This document shows positions 16,622-25,595 of a stretch of 64,000 nucleotides of DNA, piece after piece. The position numbers and the translations under genes were made by a program. The notes beneath the pieces were generated by a model that searched no databases, was not told where the DNA came from, and was given only the letters and a program-made list of their open reading frames with translations. The stretch spans positions 40,052 to 104,051 of the forward strand of contig CAYPPG010000024.1 in the NCBI GenBank assembly GCA_964412555.1, in the 5' to 3' direction. The stretch comes from CAYPPG01 sp964412555. Its GTDB lineage: Bacteria; Hinthialibacterota; Hinthialibacteria; Hinthialibacterales; Hinthialibacteraceae. Numbering within the stretch: position 1 is the first letter of the stretch; the number at the start of each line of letters is the position of its first letter.

Positions 16622-18367
16622 ATGAGATTGGTTATAAAGATGCGAAAGATCGAATTAAATATTATTGTTTGGATTGCATGTTTTCTTTTCGTGATTCATT
16701 ATTCTCATTCAGGTGAATATGCAAATATCGTTAAGAATAATCTTTCCAAATTGATTGAAAAGAAATCTGCTATTCAAAAACAAGCCGCATCCAGCGAAAC
16801 CGTCATGATGCCGATGCGGGATGGTGTTCGCTTGTCGACATCGATCTATAAACCATCATCCGGTGCTCCTTGGCCGGCGGTTTTGGTGCGGACGCCGTAT
16901 GGAAAAGAAACTTTTTCGGATCTCCAAGTGTTGAACCTTGCCGGTTATGTGTTTGTCGTGCAGGATGTTCGGGGTCGATATGGATCGGAGGGGGAAGATC
17001 ATATCTTTCGTGCCGATGGGTGGGGGGAGTTGCAGGACGGATACGATTCGGTCGAGTGGATCGCCGCTCAGCCCTGGTGCAACGGCAAAATCGGTACTTG
17101 GGGGCCTTCGGCGCAGGGGATTCTTCAAGGATTCGCTGCCGCCGCGGTGCCGCCTCATTTGACCTGCCAGGTTATGGCTTTCACGTTGTCCAATGTGTAC
17201 CGCCACGCCGCGTATCAAAACGGTGTCTATCGAAAATCGTTGATCGAAGGGTGGCTGCTGGGGAAGGGAATGGATCATATTCTGCCGGAGTTTTTGGCGC
17301 AACCGTTTGAAACCGAATTTTGGGACACGTATAACATTTCTTCCCGCCATTCGGTGATCGATGTTCCCGCGCTGTATTTCGGCGGTTTTTATGACTGTTT
17401 TTCTCAAGGTACCCTCGATGATTTCACCGGCCGGCAGACGAACGGTGCACCAAGGGCGCGGGGGAATCAGAAATTGATTATGGGGCCGTGGGTGCATATC
17501 AATGAGTTTTCCCAACAGCAGGGGCAGCTGACTTTTCCGCCCAATTCGGTTTTTGTCCGTGAATTGGAAAAAACGATCCAATGGTTCAACTATTGGCTCA
17601 AAGGTGAGCAAAACGGCATCATGGATGAAGCCCCGGTTCAGTATTATGTCATGGGCGACGTGGATGATCCGAATGCGCCGGGGAACGAATGGAGAAATGG
17701 AGACATATGGCCGCCTGCCTCGAAAGAGATTCCGTTTTATCTTACCTCTGACAACGGTCTTACTTTTTCACCTGCCGAAAGGGAGCACACAATTCCCCTT
17801 TTCATGAATCCGGATGAGCCGGTGCCGACGATCGGCGGCATGAATTTGCAACTTCCCGCAGGACCTTTTGATCAGCGCTCTCTCGAATCGAGAGACGATG
17901 TATTGGTGTTTTCCACCGAACCCTTATCGGTACCGGTGGAAATCATCGGTAGAATCAAGGCAATTCTCTATGCCGAATCAAACTTGACCGGTAACGACAT
18001 TACCGTACGTCTTACGGATGTCTATCCCGATGGCCGCTCGATGCTGGTTTGCGACGGTGTCGCGCGAGCGGGTTTCCGTGAATCCTATCGTGAGTCGATT
18101 CCGATCACACGGGGGGAGGTTTATCGCTATGAAGTGGATTTATGGAGCAGTGCCATTGTGTTCAACCGTGGGCATCGCATTTGTATCTTGATCGCCAATA
18201 CGAATTATCCGCGTTTTGATCTGAATTCAGTCTATTTGAAACTTGGGGAAAACGGTTTGCCAAACCAAGCGGAAACGATCATTCATGCATCGCAAGAGTA
18301 TCCATCCCATCTACTCCTGCCGGTGACAAGTGGTATGACAGGTGTGGATGAGTGGAAGAATTTTTGA
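16622..18367 (+). CDS. CocE/NonD family alpha/beta hydrolase, secreted
   Basis: 581 residues from ATG 16622 (ATG 16640 is equally possible); either gives a signal peptide (IELNIIVWIACFLFVIHYSHS). The X-Pro dipeptidyl-peptidase/CocE domain (about 55-330) opens with 'MMPMRDGVRLSTSIYKP' and 'VLVRTPYGK', has the oxyanion region 'VVQDVRGRYGSEG', nucleophile Ser163 in GPSAQG, Asp258 in GGFYDCF and His292 in GPWVHINEF. The C-terminal jelly-roll (about 360-565, 'RGHRICILIANTNYPRFDLN') is the second domain of the family. It hydrolyses an ester or amide bond; the substrate cannot be read from sequence. A short tail ending VDEWKNF follows the natural end of the jelly-roll (LLLPV). It converges on the CotH gene with a gap of four bases. 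Confidence 0.92.
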   Translation: MRLVIKMRKIELNIIVWIACFLFVIHYSHSGEYANIVKNNLSKLIEKKSAIQKQAASSETVMMPMRDGVRLSTSIYKPSSGAPWPAVLVRTPYGKETFSDLQVLNLAGYVFVVQDVRGRYGSEGEDHIFRADGWGELQDGYDSVEWIAAQPWCNGKIGTWGPSAQGILQGFAAAAVPPHLTCQVMAFTLSNVYRHAAYQNGVYRKSLIEGWLLGKGMDHILPEFLAQPFETEFWDTYNISSRHSVIDVPALYFGGFYDCFSQGTLDDFTGRQTNGAPRARGNQKLIMGPWVHINEFSQQQGQLTFPPNSVFVRELEKTIQWFNYWLKGEQNGIMDEAPVQYYVMGDVDDPNAPGNEWRNGDIWPPASKEIPFYLTSDNGLTFSPAEREHTIPLFMNPDEPVPTIGGMNLQLPAGPFDQRSLESRDDVLVFSTEPLSVPVEIIGRIKAILYAESNLTGNDITVRLTDVYPDGRSMLVCDGVARAGFRESYRESIPITRGEVYRYEVDLWSSAIVFNRGHRICILIANTNYPRFDLNSVYLKLGENGLPNQAETIIHASQEYPSHLLLPVTSGMTGVDEWKNF

Positions 18368-18371
18368 TTAT

Positions 18372-21300
18372 TTAGTAAAGGAACCATTCCGGTATCGCAG
18401 TCGGTTGCATCATTTCATACGCCCCGATATCCGGCGAATCCCCCTGTAGTCTTGATATGCCTAGCAAATCAAATGGAATTGAAGTTTTCGTTCCGGCATT
18501 GATTAGGGGGGAAGCCGGCAGCAATCGAAAATCTTTTTCAGCAGGATTGAAGAATAAGGGATCAAGAAAAAAATTGGTTCCCGCATCGCCGGGTAGTTGC
18601 ATCAGGTCGTTATAAGAGGCAGTAAAGTTGGATTTGACATCTTTATCGATGCTAGTGATCGTATCCCAAATGACACAGTTTATAATGACCGCTTCGGCTC
18701 CCCCCGCGTCCATATTTTTTTCATAAATAGATACACCGGTCGTCACATCGGTGATGGTATTGTGAATCAATTCGGCTCGGCATTGATCCTTGACCGCCAC
18801 GCCGATATTGGCGTCGTAAATGACGTTGTTGTATACCTTCGGATGGCTGTTCCCTTCAAGTGAGATGCCTTTGTCGGCACAATGTAAGATTTTGTTATTT
18901 TCGATGATCGCCGATGAGGAGAGGAGATCGATTCCATCGTCTTCGGAGCCATGAATCCGGTTCCCCCGCACGATGGAAGGCCGGTCCAATTCATAATCGA
19001 AATCGATCGCGTCGCTATATCCCTTCAAATGTTGAAAAGAATTGTTTTCGACAACTGCGTAAGAATTCGTACAATACACGCCTTCTCCCTCGGATGGCGG
19101 TAGCGCGGATTCCATATGAAATGTATTCGAACGAATTGTCATAGAAGCATTGAGGGTATCGATTGCACGTCCGCTGAAATTGGCAAACACACTATTCTCG
19201 ATCGTGGCAGTGCTATCATGCACCGTCACACCTCCGACATAATATTTCTGACGGAACACAACCGGTTGGGTATCGATGAATCGTGTATGGGAAATCGTCA
19301 CCGGACCGGCCGCCTCCGCGACAATAATGTTGCCCCATCGTGTCTGCGGTTGAAGAGGCTCGAAGCGAACCGGCTCACTTTCCGAACCTATTACGTTCAA
19401 TATCCCGAATACAACAATCGAAGTCCCAGCTGCCATCTGCACGATGACACCGAATTTAATGGTCAATGAATCTTCCGCCGGAACGATCAGATTGCGTTCC
19501 AACTGGATAGGGCTGTCTGCCTTGGTCCACACTTCATGGCCGGCGGTTTCATGGCCGTCTTCGGGTGGTGATGCATTATGATAAATGATAAAACGGGTGG
19601 ATTCCACGACGGAAGTATCCGCAGCCAGCGCTTCGATGTGAAAGGGATTTCTTCCATCTTTCAATGGTTGATCGGAACTCCACTGAGCCTGCCACGGAAT
19701 ATACTCCGCCGGTTCACCGTTGACATGAACCCAGCATGTTTTTGCCGCGTGAGCCTTGCCGCTGAGTTGAATGGTGTCGTTTACGTTGATAGAAACGCTC
19801 AACGCACGAGAAATGTTGGCATAATGAAATGCGCGCAGCCGACGAGAGGTGTCCTTCAAATATTGCATCCGTGATGGAGAAGAAAGAGGAGCCGCTCGCT
19901 CGATGATGGAATCCATTAATTCCTGCGGCACTTCAACATCGAGAAGGCTTAGCAATTCTTGATAATAAAAGCGCGCCAGATCGGGATTGCGCAACAGCCG
20001 CCGGACATTCGGTGTCCCATGATGGTGAATGGCTTCAAACGGCTCGACAATGACGGAATCCAAATCCCATGGCAGTAGATAAAAAAGATCATCGCGAGGA
20101 TTTTTGTAAATATAATAATCATCGCCGCGCTCGCGTGACAATCCGCCTTCACGGTCGTTCAAAAATTGTTTGATTGCGAACCATCGAATCCATTGACGCG
20201 TGTTGATTTGTTCCGAGACTGCTTCAGCGAATTGCTCTTCACTGCTATTTGAGAACGCGTCGCATAGACGAATGATGTCCGAATAATCATCTTGAAACTC
20301 GTTGGTTTCCTTGATGTAATTCGACCGGTAACGATTTTTGTCTTCACCGCGGTAGTCAAGATTGGCTTGTTCGGCGCCGCGATACAGATTTCCGCTGTCA
20401 TTACCGAAAATCCGTTCCATCATCTCGCGGCCGGTTCGCTCTACCTGAATATAATTGGGCACATACGCGTCGTTGAACACAAGAGAAACCATTCGTTTTT
20501 CCGGAACCGGCATGCGCAGCAGTTTGAACGTTTCCAATCCGATAAACTGGCGGTCGGGTTCATGGGCGTTCAAATTCAATTTACGAATTGTGCCGAAATA
20601 CCGGGATTGCGAAAAATTGACACGGTATGATTTCGGTTCTACATGCCGGGAACCTTTGCCACGAAAACGAACTCCGGTGTTATAGAAAATATCGTTGCCA
20701 AACACAAACGATCCATCCAACTCGTCGTTACTCCATATATCCCGGATTCGAAGGTTCTGCTCATCCTTGCGGCGCATCACGATCCGGTAAAGCGGAAGAG
20801 GAGTCTCATACTGCTGGTCATCAACACGATAAATAGCCGCTCGTTGGGAGCCTTCGATGGGGAAGCGGCCAATTGTATCGTTTTCTCCGACAGCTTCGAT
20901 GAAGAATTCGACAATGGTTCCGGAATGAAATGAGGGAATTGTACCGGCATATTTTCGATCTTCCATGAGACCGTCTCCCTGATTTCCATCATCGAACATG
21001 GTAGTTTGAGAAAAGGTATTTTCATTTTCTGTTTTGTAATGCAGAACAACTTGGCGCAGAGGGAAGGCGTGAAGAATGGTACAAACGATGTGAGTTTCTT
21101 GTGTTGAAGTGGGGACAACAGGAATTTGATGAACATTGATTATCGCGGGGAAAGGATTTTCGATTCGGCTGGAATTGATCCGGCCGGGAGTTCCTCCTAT
21201 GGGGCCGGCATTCCAACTGTGTGGATAATCCGGTGGCATGGCGGGATGAATCCGCTCGATGGAAGGTCCCAAACCGTTTGCTCTTTCCGGCCAGCCGAGT

Positions 21301-21707
21301 TCATCTTTGTACGAAACACGATCGATCAGTTGGCCAAGACTGTCGGTAAGCTGAATCGTCTCACCATTATTATTCAACCGCCCATCAAACGGTCCGAAGG
21401 TCTGGTGATCACCAGACCTTTTTTGAAAAACGCTTGGTGAAGACGAAACAATGAGAAATCCCCCTGCCTTCAGGACAGTCTCAGACGGAAATACATATTG
21501 AATTCCTCGATCGAAAGACCATCCGGACAGATCGGCATCCTCCGGTCCCGTATTCGCGAGTTCAATATATTCCTCCTCTGCATTCAACGAAGCCGGACGA
21601 TACATAATCTCGTAAATGACAACCTCGGCCTCCCCGGAATGAGTACCGAGCAAGCAAAGCAAGGCAAAAAATATTCCTATATTCCTGGATCGGATTCCGC
21701 TAACCAT
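18372..21707 (-). CDS. Secreted lamin-tail + CotH kinase-like + beta-helix protein
   Basis: 1111 residues. Signal peptide (about 1-27), then a lamin-tail domain (about 28-150: 'VVIYEIMYRP', 'EEYIELANTG', 'LSGWSFDRGIQYVFP', 'LIDRVSYKDELGWP'), an Ig/chitobiase-like segment (about 175-290), a CotH domain (about 335-600) with 'FRGKGSRHVEPKSYRVNF', 'NLNAHEPDRQFIG', 'DDYYIYKNPRDD' and 'LLPWDLDS', and a right-handed beta-helix (about 800-1095, 'NNKILHCADKGISLEGNSHPKVYNNVI'). CotH folds are atypical kinases that phosphorylate spore-coat proteins in Bacillus; in secreted lamin-tail proteins the role is unknown. The helix ends with the usual 'PDIGAYE', after which a tail ending AIPEWFLY is added. No ribosome site is visible before ATG 21707. 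Confidence 0.9.
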   Translation of the reverse strand: MVSGIRSRNIGIFFALLCLLGTHSGEAEVVIYEIMYRPASLNAEEEYIELANTGPEDADLSGWSFDRGIQYVFPSETVLKAGGFLIVSSSPSVFQKRSGDHQTFGPFDGRLNNNGETIQLTDSLGQLIDRVSYKDELGWPERANGLGPSIERIHPAMPPDYPHSWNAGPIGGTPGRINSSRIENPFPAIINVHQIPVVPTSTQETHIVCTILHAFPLRQVVLHYKTENENTFSQTTMFDDGNQGDGLMEDRKYAGTIPSFHSGTIVEFFIEAVGENDTIGRFPIEGSQRAAIYRVDDQQYETPLPLYRIVMRRKDEQNLRIRDIWSNDELDGSFVFGNDIFYNTGVRFRGKGSRHVEPKSYRVNFSQSRYFGTIRKLNLNAHEPDRQFIGLETFKLLRMPVPEKRMVSLVFNDAYVPNYIQVERTGREMMERIFGNDSGNLYRGAEQANLDYRGEDKNRYRSNYIKETNEFQDDYSDIIRLCDAFSNSSEEQFAEAVSEQINTRQWIRWFAIKQFLNDREGGLSRERGDDYYIYKNPRDDLFYLLPWDLDSVIVEPFEAIHHHGTPNVRRLLRNPDLARFYYQELLSLLDVEVPQELMDSIIERAAPLSSPSRMQYLKDTSRRLRAFHYANISRALSVSINVNDTIQLSGKAHAAKTCWVHVNGEPAEYIPWQAQWSSDQPLKDGRNPFHIEALAADTSVVESTRFIIYHNASPPEDGHETAGHEVWTKADSPIQLERNLIVPAEDSLTIKFGVIVQMAAGTSIVVFGILNVIGSESEPVRFEPLQPQTRWGNIIVAEAAGPVTISHTRFIDTQPVVFRQKYYVGGVTVHDSTATIENSVFANFSGRAIDTLNASMTIRSNTFHMESALPPSEGEGVYCTNSYAVVENNSFQHLKGYSDAIDFDYELDRPSIVRGNRIHGSEDDGIDLLSSSAIIENNKILHCADKGISLEGNSHPKVYNNVIYDANIGVAVKDQCRAELIHNTITDVTTGVSIYEKNMDAGGAEAVIINCVIWDTITSIDKDVKSNFTASYNDLMQLPGDAGTNFFLDPLFFNPAEKDFRLLPASPLINAGTKTSIPFDLLGISRLQGDSPDIGAYEMMQPTAIPEWFLY

Positions 21708-21787
21708 TTATTTTTTTATCGATCGCCACTGTCGATTGCTTTCCCTATACAATATCCTATTCACAAGGAATAGTCCTGAAATAAACA

Positions 21788-22351
21788 TCATTCCCCCGTC
21801 GTCTCCGTCGAGGATGGAATCATCTCGGCATCCTGCGGTTCTGCCGGGGGAGGATTACGACTGTCAAAATAATTGTCGTTGGTAAAAATAAACACATATT
21901 TTTTCTCCCCCATCCGGATTTCAGACACACTTCGGTGATACGGATCAGCTTCCTCGGAAACATTGCACAAAAGAATGAGTTCTTCCGGTTTGCTTTTCGT
22001 CGGATACACGAGGTCGAAGACAGTATACGAATCATCCTCCTCAACCTGAAACGAGAGACCTTTCAGCACTGCCTTCAATTGATGGCCATTGCAAAGAACT
22101 TTGATCTTATTGCTCAGATAGTAATACATCATGTTCCTGGCTGAATTGAGTTCTTCTTGGCTCAAAAAGGCATTGTGATCATGATCCACCTGAAACAATT
22201 CGAGTGTACAAATAAGGGTAAAGCGCATTTCAATCTGAATCGCTTCCTCTTTGACGGTGATCGTTGAAAAAGAAAAACTATTCAGATGCGCACTCGACGG
22301 TGCGAGACTGAAAAAGAAAAAAAAGCAAAGTAAAGAAACATTCTTCGGCAT
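21788..22351 (-). CDS. Exported protein with one EF-hand-like loop, unknown function
   Basis: 187 residues, with a signal peptide (VSLLCFFFFFSLAPSSAH, cut near residue 22) and an AAGGA ribosome site. I do not recognise the family. Residues about 54-67 (VDHDHNAFLSQEEL) fit a single EF-hand calcium loop, D-x-D-x-N-x-x-L-S-x-x-E, set between a beta-rich N-part and a C-part with 'YTVFDLVYP' and 'KKYVFIFTNDNYF'. The layout resembles the periplasmic region that precedes HupE/UreJ-type membrane domains, but no membrane domain follows; the C-terminus is a Pro/Glu/Thr-rich tail. It starts three bases after the upstream unknown gene and belongs to the Asp23-AmaP-GatC operon. Confidence 0.75.
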   Translation of the reverse strand: MPKNVSLLCFFFFFSLAPSSAHLNSFSFSTITVKEEAIQIEMRFTLICTLELFQVDHDHNAFLSQEELNSARNMMYYYLSNKIKVLCNGHQLKAVLKGLSFQVEEDDSYTVFDLVYPTKSKPEELILLCNVSEEADPYHRSVSEIRMGEKKYVFIFTNDNYFDSRNPPPAEPQDAEMIPSSTETTGE

Positions 22352-22354
22352 AAT

Positions 22355-23116
22355 TTATTTCCTTGGATTCGGTGGCCCCAGATAGATTTGCTGGCCGGGC
22401 GGGTGAGTGGGTTGCGGCATCGTGGCATATCGTTCCCGAACAACAGTCCAGATGTCTGACTCATATTTATTGTTGTGAATCGGAAACTCATGCGGATAAA
22501 TCCATTCGATACGAATCGGCTCATGGGTATCGGAATTCAAAATGGATAAAGTGATTTTCACTTCCTTGTTAGGAGTCAATGGATGTTGAATGAGGTTGTT
22601 TTTGATCAAAATCAGGAAAGAATACCTCCTTGTTTCGGATAGAATCGGATACTCATGAATCGGATCGTCAAGTATTTGTGTGGGATGATCTGGTGGATTG
22701 TTCCCGATCGTGAGAGAAAAGGAATCCAAACGATTCGGTATTTGAGATTCAATTTGAGTCAATGGTTCCGGTTCACTTTTGTGAAACACGATAAAGGCCC
22801 AGTTGTCTTTGTACGGTTGTGGATTTCGTGGGGAAGGGAACAGAGTCGCTTGCGGATTCTTCAGGTAATACAAATAATTGTAATAGAGATCTTCGAAAGA
22901 AGCATACCGTGAATCCAGGGGGTAGGCGGACCATTGAATTCCATTGGATTCTATGGTACGTAAAAAGCGCGTTTGATATTCTTCCACGAACAGTTTGACG
23001 AGCAAATTGTACGTATCTGTTCCATGGCACCAGCCGATTCCTGCGCTACATGCCCACCAGACCGCGAAAAGTAATGGGGATCGACTGGTGGTTGAACGGT
23101 AAGAACCTGGCATCAT
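22355..23116 (-). CDS. Unknown exported protein coupled to gatC
   Basis: 253 residues. Its ATG overlaps the gatC stop as ATGA (23113-23116), so it is translated by coupling. An N-terminal hydrophobic stretch (about 13-30, SPLLFAVWWACSAGIGWCHG) looks like a signal peptide or anchor. The rest is rich in Tyr, Pro and Asn and appears beta-sheet-like in the second half ('KEVKITLSILNSDTHEPIRIEWIYP'). No cysteine motif, enzyme motif or repeat is visible, and I do not recognise it. Its last gene partner is the EF-hand-like protein three bases downstream. Both may act together outside the cytoplasmic membrane. Confidence 0.72.
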   Translation of the reverse strand: MMPGSYRSTTSRSPLLFAVWWACSAGIGWCHGTDTYNLLVKLFVEEYQTRFLRTIESNGIQWSAYPLDSRYASFEDLYYNYLYYLKNPQATLFPSPRNPQPYKDNWAFIVFHKSEPEPLTQIESQIPNRLDSFSLTIGNNPPDHPTQILDDPIHEYPILSETRRYSFLILIKNNLIQHPLTPNKEVKITLSILNSDTHEPIRIEWIYPHEFPIHNNKYESDIWTVVRERYATMPQPTHPPGQQIYLGPPNPRK

Positions 23117-23400
23117 TCCGTAACGCGCGGAACCCGAAAATGCGATCCTTCCCGATCCGGTGCATTGGCGAGAGCTTCGTCGGTGGATATAGAAGGTTGA
23201 ACAACATCCTTGCTCAGTGTATTGAACATGGGGATGGCGTGGGACATGGGTTCCACTTGGCCGACATCGAGGGATTTTAACTTTTCGACATAATCGAGAA
23301 TCTCAGCGAGGTGGCCTGTATACGTTTCCACTTCTTCTTCGGTCAACTCAAGCCGGCTCAGCAGGGCGATATGTTTCACTTCGTCTCGATCAATACTCAT
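23113..23400 (-). CDS. gatC: Asp-tRNA(Asn)/Glu-tRNA(Gln) amidotransferase subunit C
   Basis: 95 residues, the full GatC length, with the family signatures 'VKHIALLSRLELTEEEVETY', 'LAEILDYVEKLKSLDV', 'VEPMSHAI' and 'FRVPRV' at the end. GatC wraps around and stabilises GatA in the GatCAB complex, which converts Glu-tRNA(Gln) and/or Asp-tRNA(Asn) to the amidated forms. GatA and GatB are not next to it. Instead it sits inside an Asp23-AmaP operon and overlaps both neighbours by four bases (ATGA at 23397-23400 and at 23113-23116). AAGGA lies upstream within amaP. Confidence 0.95.
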   Translation of the reverse strand: MSIDRDEVKHIALLSRLELTEEEVETYTGHLAEILDYVEKLKSLDVGQVEPMSHAIPMFNTLSKDVVQPSISTDEALANAPDREGSHFRVPRVTE

Positions 23401-24107
23401 GAATAGTCTTCCTTTTTCTCCTCTGTATCTTCGGAATCGAGCGTGATGACTTCTTCGTCTTGATACTCGTCTGTTTGATCGGTTTCTTGCTCACCCAAAG
23501 TGTAATCTTCTTCCTCCGTATCTTTCAAGAGCACTTGCGATTGGGAGGGAGCGGAAAGAAGCACAGGCTCTTTGGAAGATTCTCGAGGAAATATTTTATG
23601 GATCATGACCTGCACTTCTTTGATATTTTGCAATCCCAACGTTTCGTTGAGTTCACGATAGATTTTTCCCTGGAATTCTTTGGTGAACTCAGGGACATTG
23701 CGATGCAATTCCAGTATGAGTTTCGTTCGTATGTTCAACTCGCCGTTCTCATCTTCGGCGCGAACCTGTAAATCGCGGATGCCGGGAATCGAACTGCATT
23801 TCCGTTTGATAAAATCTTCGACGGCATCGAGCGCGACTCCAATTTTTCCGCCTTCACCCTCGAGCACGACTTGGCGGCGAACTCCTGGTTCCATTCCAAG
23901 CAAAAGAGCAAAGAGAGAGAGTGCGCATCCCAGCGTAATAAAACCGAGAGCGATCAATAGAATCGTTCCCCAACTCTCAGCGTACATTCGTTCCATCAAT
24001 CCGCCCAATGTCGGCAGTAAGGAGGGATCCCAAATCACGATCAGCCAGCACGTGAACGAGAAGCAGAGAAAGAGAACGAATGACAAGCCTAAAGTAAAGT
24101 GTTTCAT
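23397..24107 (-). CDS. amaP: AmaP-like membrane anchor of the Asp23 alkaline-shock protein
   Basis: 236 residues. Two N-terminal membrane helices (about 5-27 and 46-69) are followed by an Asp23-like cytoplasmic region (about 80-175: 'GKIGVALDAVEDFIKRKCSSIPGIRDLQVRAE', 'IRTKLILELHRNVPEFTKEFQGKIYRELNETLGL') and a very acidic tail (about 190-236). This is the layout of AmaP, which holds Asp23 at the membrane in Staphylococcus. It follows the Asp23-family gene after 22 bases and overlaps gatC by four. The pair is best known from Firmicutes but also occurs in other phyla. Confidence 0.85.
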   Translation of the reverse strand: MKHFTLGLSFVLFLCFSFTCWLIVIWDPSLLPTLGGLMERMYAESWGTILLIALGFITLGCALSLFALLLGMEPGVRRQVVLEGEGGKIGVALDAVEDFIKRKCSSIPGIRDLQVRAEDENGELNIRTKLILELHRNVPEFTKEFQGKIYRELNETLGLQNIKEVQVMIHKIFPRESSKEPVLLSAPSQSQVLLKDTEEEDYTLGEQETDQTDEYQDEEVITLDSEDTEEKKEDYS

Positions 24108-24129
24108 GAGTTTCCTTTGAAATCAAAGG

Positions 24130-24531
24130 TTATTGGTTCACAGCATTGATTTGTAGCGATTCATGTTCGAGAAGAAGAGGTTGATTTTCCAATTCATCTT
24201 CATACACATTTTCCACATTGATCGAGATCGTCGTAACATTCAGACCGCTTGCCAATTGCAAAGTGCGAATGATTTTTCCCTGCAGTTCTCGGGCTTCCTT
24301 CGTGATCCGCGTTCCATATCTTACATTGACGGTCAGGGTGGCTTCCACATTTCCTTCGACAAAATTGACGCGAATGCTACGCTCAATGACTTTGCGGGTG
24401 ATTTCTTCTCCCGGTTTCACCCCAGCGATATGAAAATGCCGGTTTTGTTCCACCTCTTTTAAGATAAAGCGGCGAACAATGGTTGGGGAGATTTGTACCC
24501 GTCCTAATTCGGTATCGAAAAATCCGAACAT
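24130..24531 (-). CDS. Asp23/Gls24-family envelope stress protein
   Basis: 133 residues, with a strong AGAGGAAGG ribosome site. The Asp23 fold is indicated by 'LGRVQISPTIVRRFILKEVEQN', 'IRVNFVEGNVEATLTVNVRYGTRI', 'ELQGKIIRTLQLASGLNVTTISINVENVY'. Proteins of this family form membrane-associated filaments or patches and are linked to envelope stress and alkaline shock in Gram-positive bacteria. It heads the operon Asp23-amaP-gatC-unknown-unknown on the minus strand. The 230 bases upstream carry a tandem hairpin repeat and presumably the promoter. Confidence 0.88.
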   Translation of the reverse strand: MFGFFDTELGRVQISPTIVRRFILKEVEQNRHFHIAGVKPGEEITRKVIERSIRVNFVEGNVEATLTVNVRYGTRITKEARELQGKIIRTLQLASGLNVTTISINVENVYEDELENQPLLLEHESLQINAVNQ

Positions 24532-24650
24532 GCCTTCCTCTCGTGTATTATTCTTTGTAATTATTGTAATGCCGGCATCTTCAACAAAATCCGTCGATCC
24601 GGTTTAGTCACTATAATACATCAGCTTTGACATTCGGGAAATGTTTACAA

Positions 24651-24742
24651 ACTGGGAGCGCGGGCATCTTGCCCGCATAGGATATGCGAATGAGTAACTG
24701 GGAGCGCGGGCATCTTGCCCGCATTGGATATGCGAATAAGTA
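24651..24742. repeat. Two tandem 46-base repeats, each with a GC hairpin
   Basis: Units 24651-24696 and 24697-24742 differ at two positions only. Each contains GCGGGCATCTTGCCCGC, a perfect 6-base stem around a short loop, followed by a conserved GGATATGCGAAT spacer. They lie between the pilin-like gene and the Asp23 operon. Two units are too few, and the spacers too alike, for a CRISPR array. Confidence 0.8.
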
Positions 24743-24763
24743 ACATTGATACGAATAAAATTT

Positions 24764-25360
24764 CTATTTCCCCACCAACGAGGAATCACATGGATACGAA
24801 GCCCGGGGACCATGGCGCATAATGTCGCCCCAGCTGCGCAGTCCGTTTGTCACATCGAATTTGAAAACTGTTCCGTAAGAATTCGTGGCATCCGGCCCTG
24901 CGCTGGTTACTTTCCATTCCGCACATCGCAGAGAAGGTCTCAAAATCTGTCTCCCCTTGAATTGAACAAGGGTCCAGGATTCCACATAATCGTAGGTGTC
25001 ATAGGACCAATGTTGTTCATCGTTGATCCGGGTACCCGGTGGACCGTAAATAAAGGGATCCTGGGGCACGGATGACATATAGGCGACTGGGGTTGTCAGT
25101 GGGTACATCCGGGTGCTGATCGGATATTTCCAATTTCCGTCCGGAAAATTGGTTGGAGGATAGAGATTCTGGTCGAGATGATAGGCTTCGAGCGCCAGCC
25201 CGATGCTTCGTTCTTCCGATTCAGCTTTCGCGATTTTAGCACGCAGTTGGGCATTCAGGAAATTGGGAACGGCGATGGCGGCCAAAATACCGATAATCGC
25301 TACGACAATCAATAATTCGATCAAGGTAAATCCACTTTTGTGAGGTAACGATGAATTCAT
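24764..25360 (-). CDS. Type IV pilin-like / pseudopilin protein
   Basis: 198 residues with a class III leader: a short basic leader (1-10), prepilin peptidase site G10-F11, Glu at mature position 5, and the hydrophobic helix FTLIELLIVVAIIGILAAI (11-29). The globular part contains 'YHLDQNLYPP', 'VPQDPFIYG', 'KVTSAGPD' and a Cys pair, which is the usual wording of GspG-like pseudopilins in environmental Planctomycetota/Hydrogenedentota-type genomes. It may be a minor pilin or a secretion pseudopilin. No other T2SS or T4P gene is nearby and no ribosome site is clear. Confidence 0.88.
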   Translation of the reverse strand: MNSSLPHKSGFTLIELLIVVAIIGILAAIAVPNFLNAQLRAKIAKAESEERSIGLALEAYHLDQNLYPPTNFPDGNWKYPISTRMYPLTTPVAYMSSVPQDPFIYGPPGTRINDEQHWSYDTYDYVESWTLVQFKGRQILRPSLRCAEWKVTSAGPDATNSYGTVFKFDVTNGLRSWGDIMRHGPRASYPCDSSLVGK

Positions 25361-25595
25361 AAGTTATCTGTGTTAACCGTCCGTGTTCGTAGAATAGGAG
25401 AATGCTTTTTGAACATATCAGAGTTATGGAGCCAAGTCAATAAAAAATTTAATTATTATATTGAGTTCTCGATATACGCGAAATTGATGTACTCGTAGCT
25501 CTCGTGGAAGGTGGGATGATCACAAAGGTATTTCTTTCTTCGCCGAGTAGATTCATAATAAGCGAAACGAATGAATAAAATTGAAAAACAGACCT

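Noticed and set aside
9980..21707. Possible cellulosome gene cluster
   Set aside because: Only one dockerin protein is present and no glycoside hydrolase with a dockerin lies nearby.
24651..24742. Possible CRISPR array
   Set aside because: Only two units, nearly identical throughout including the would-be spacers, and no cas gene in the window.
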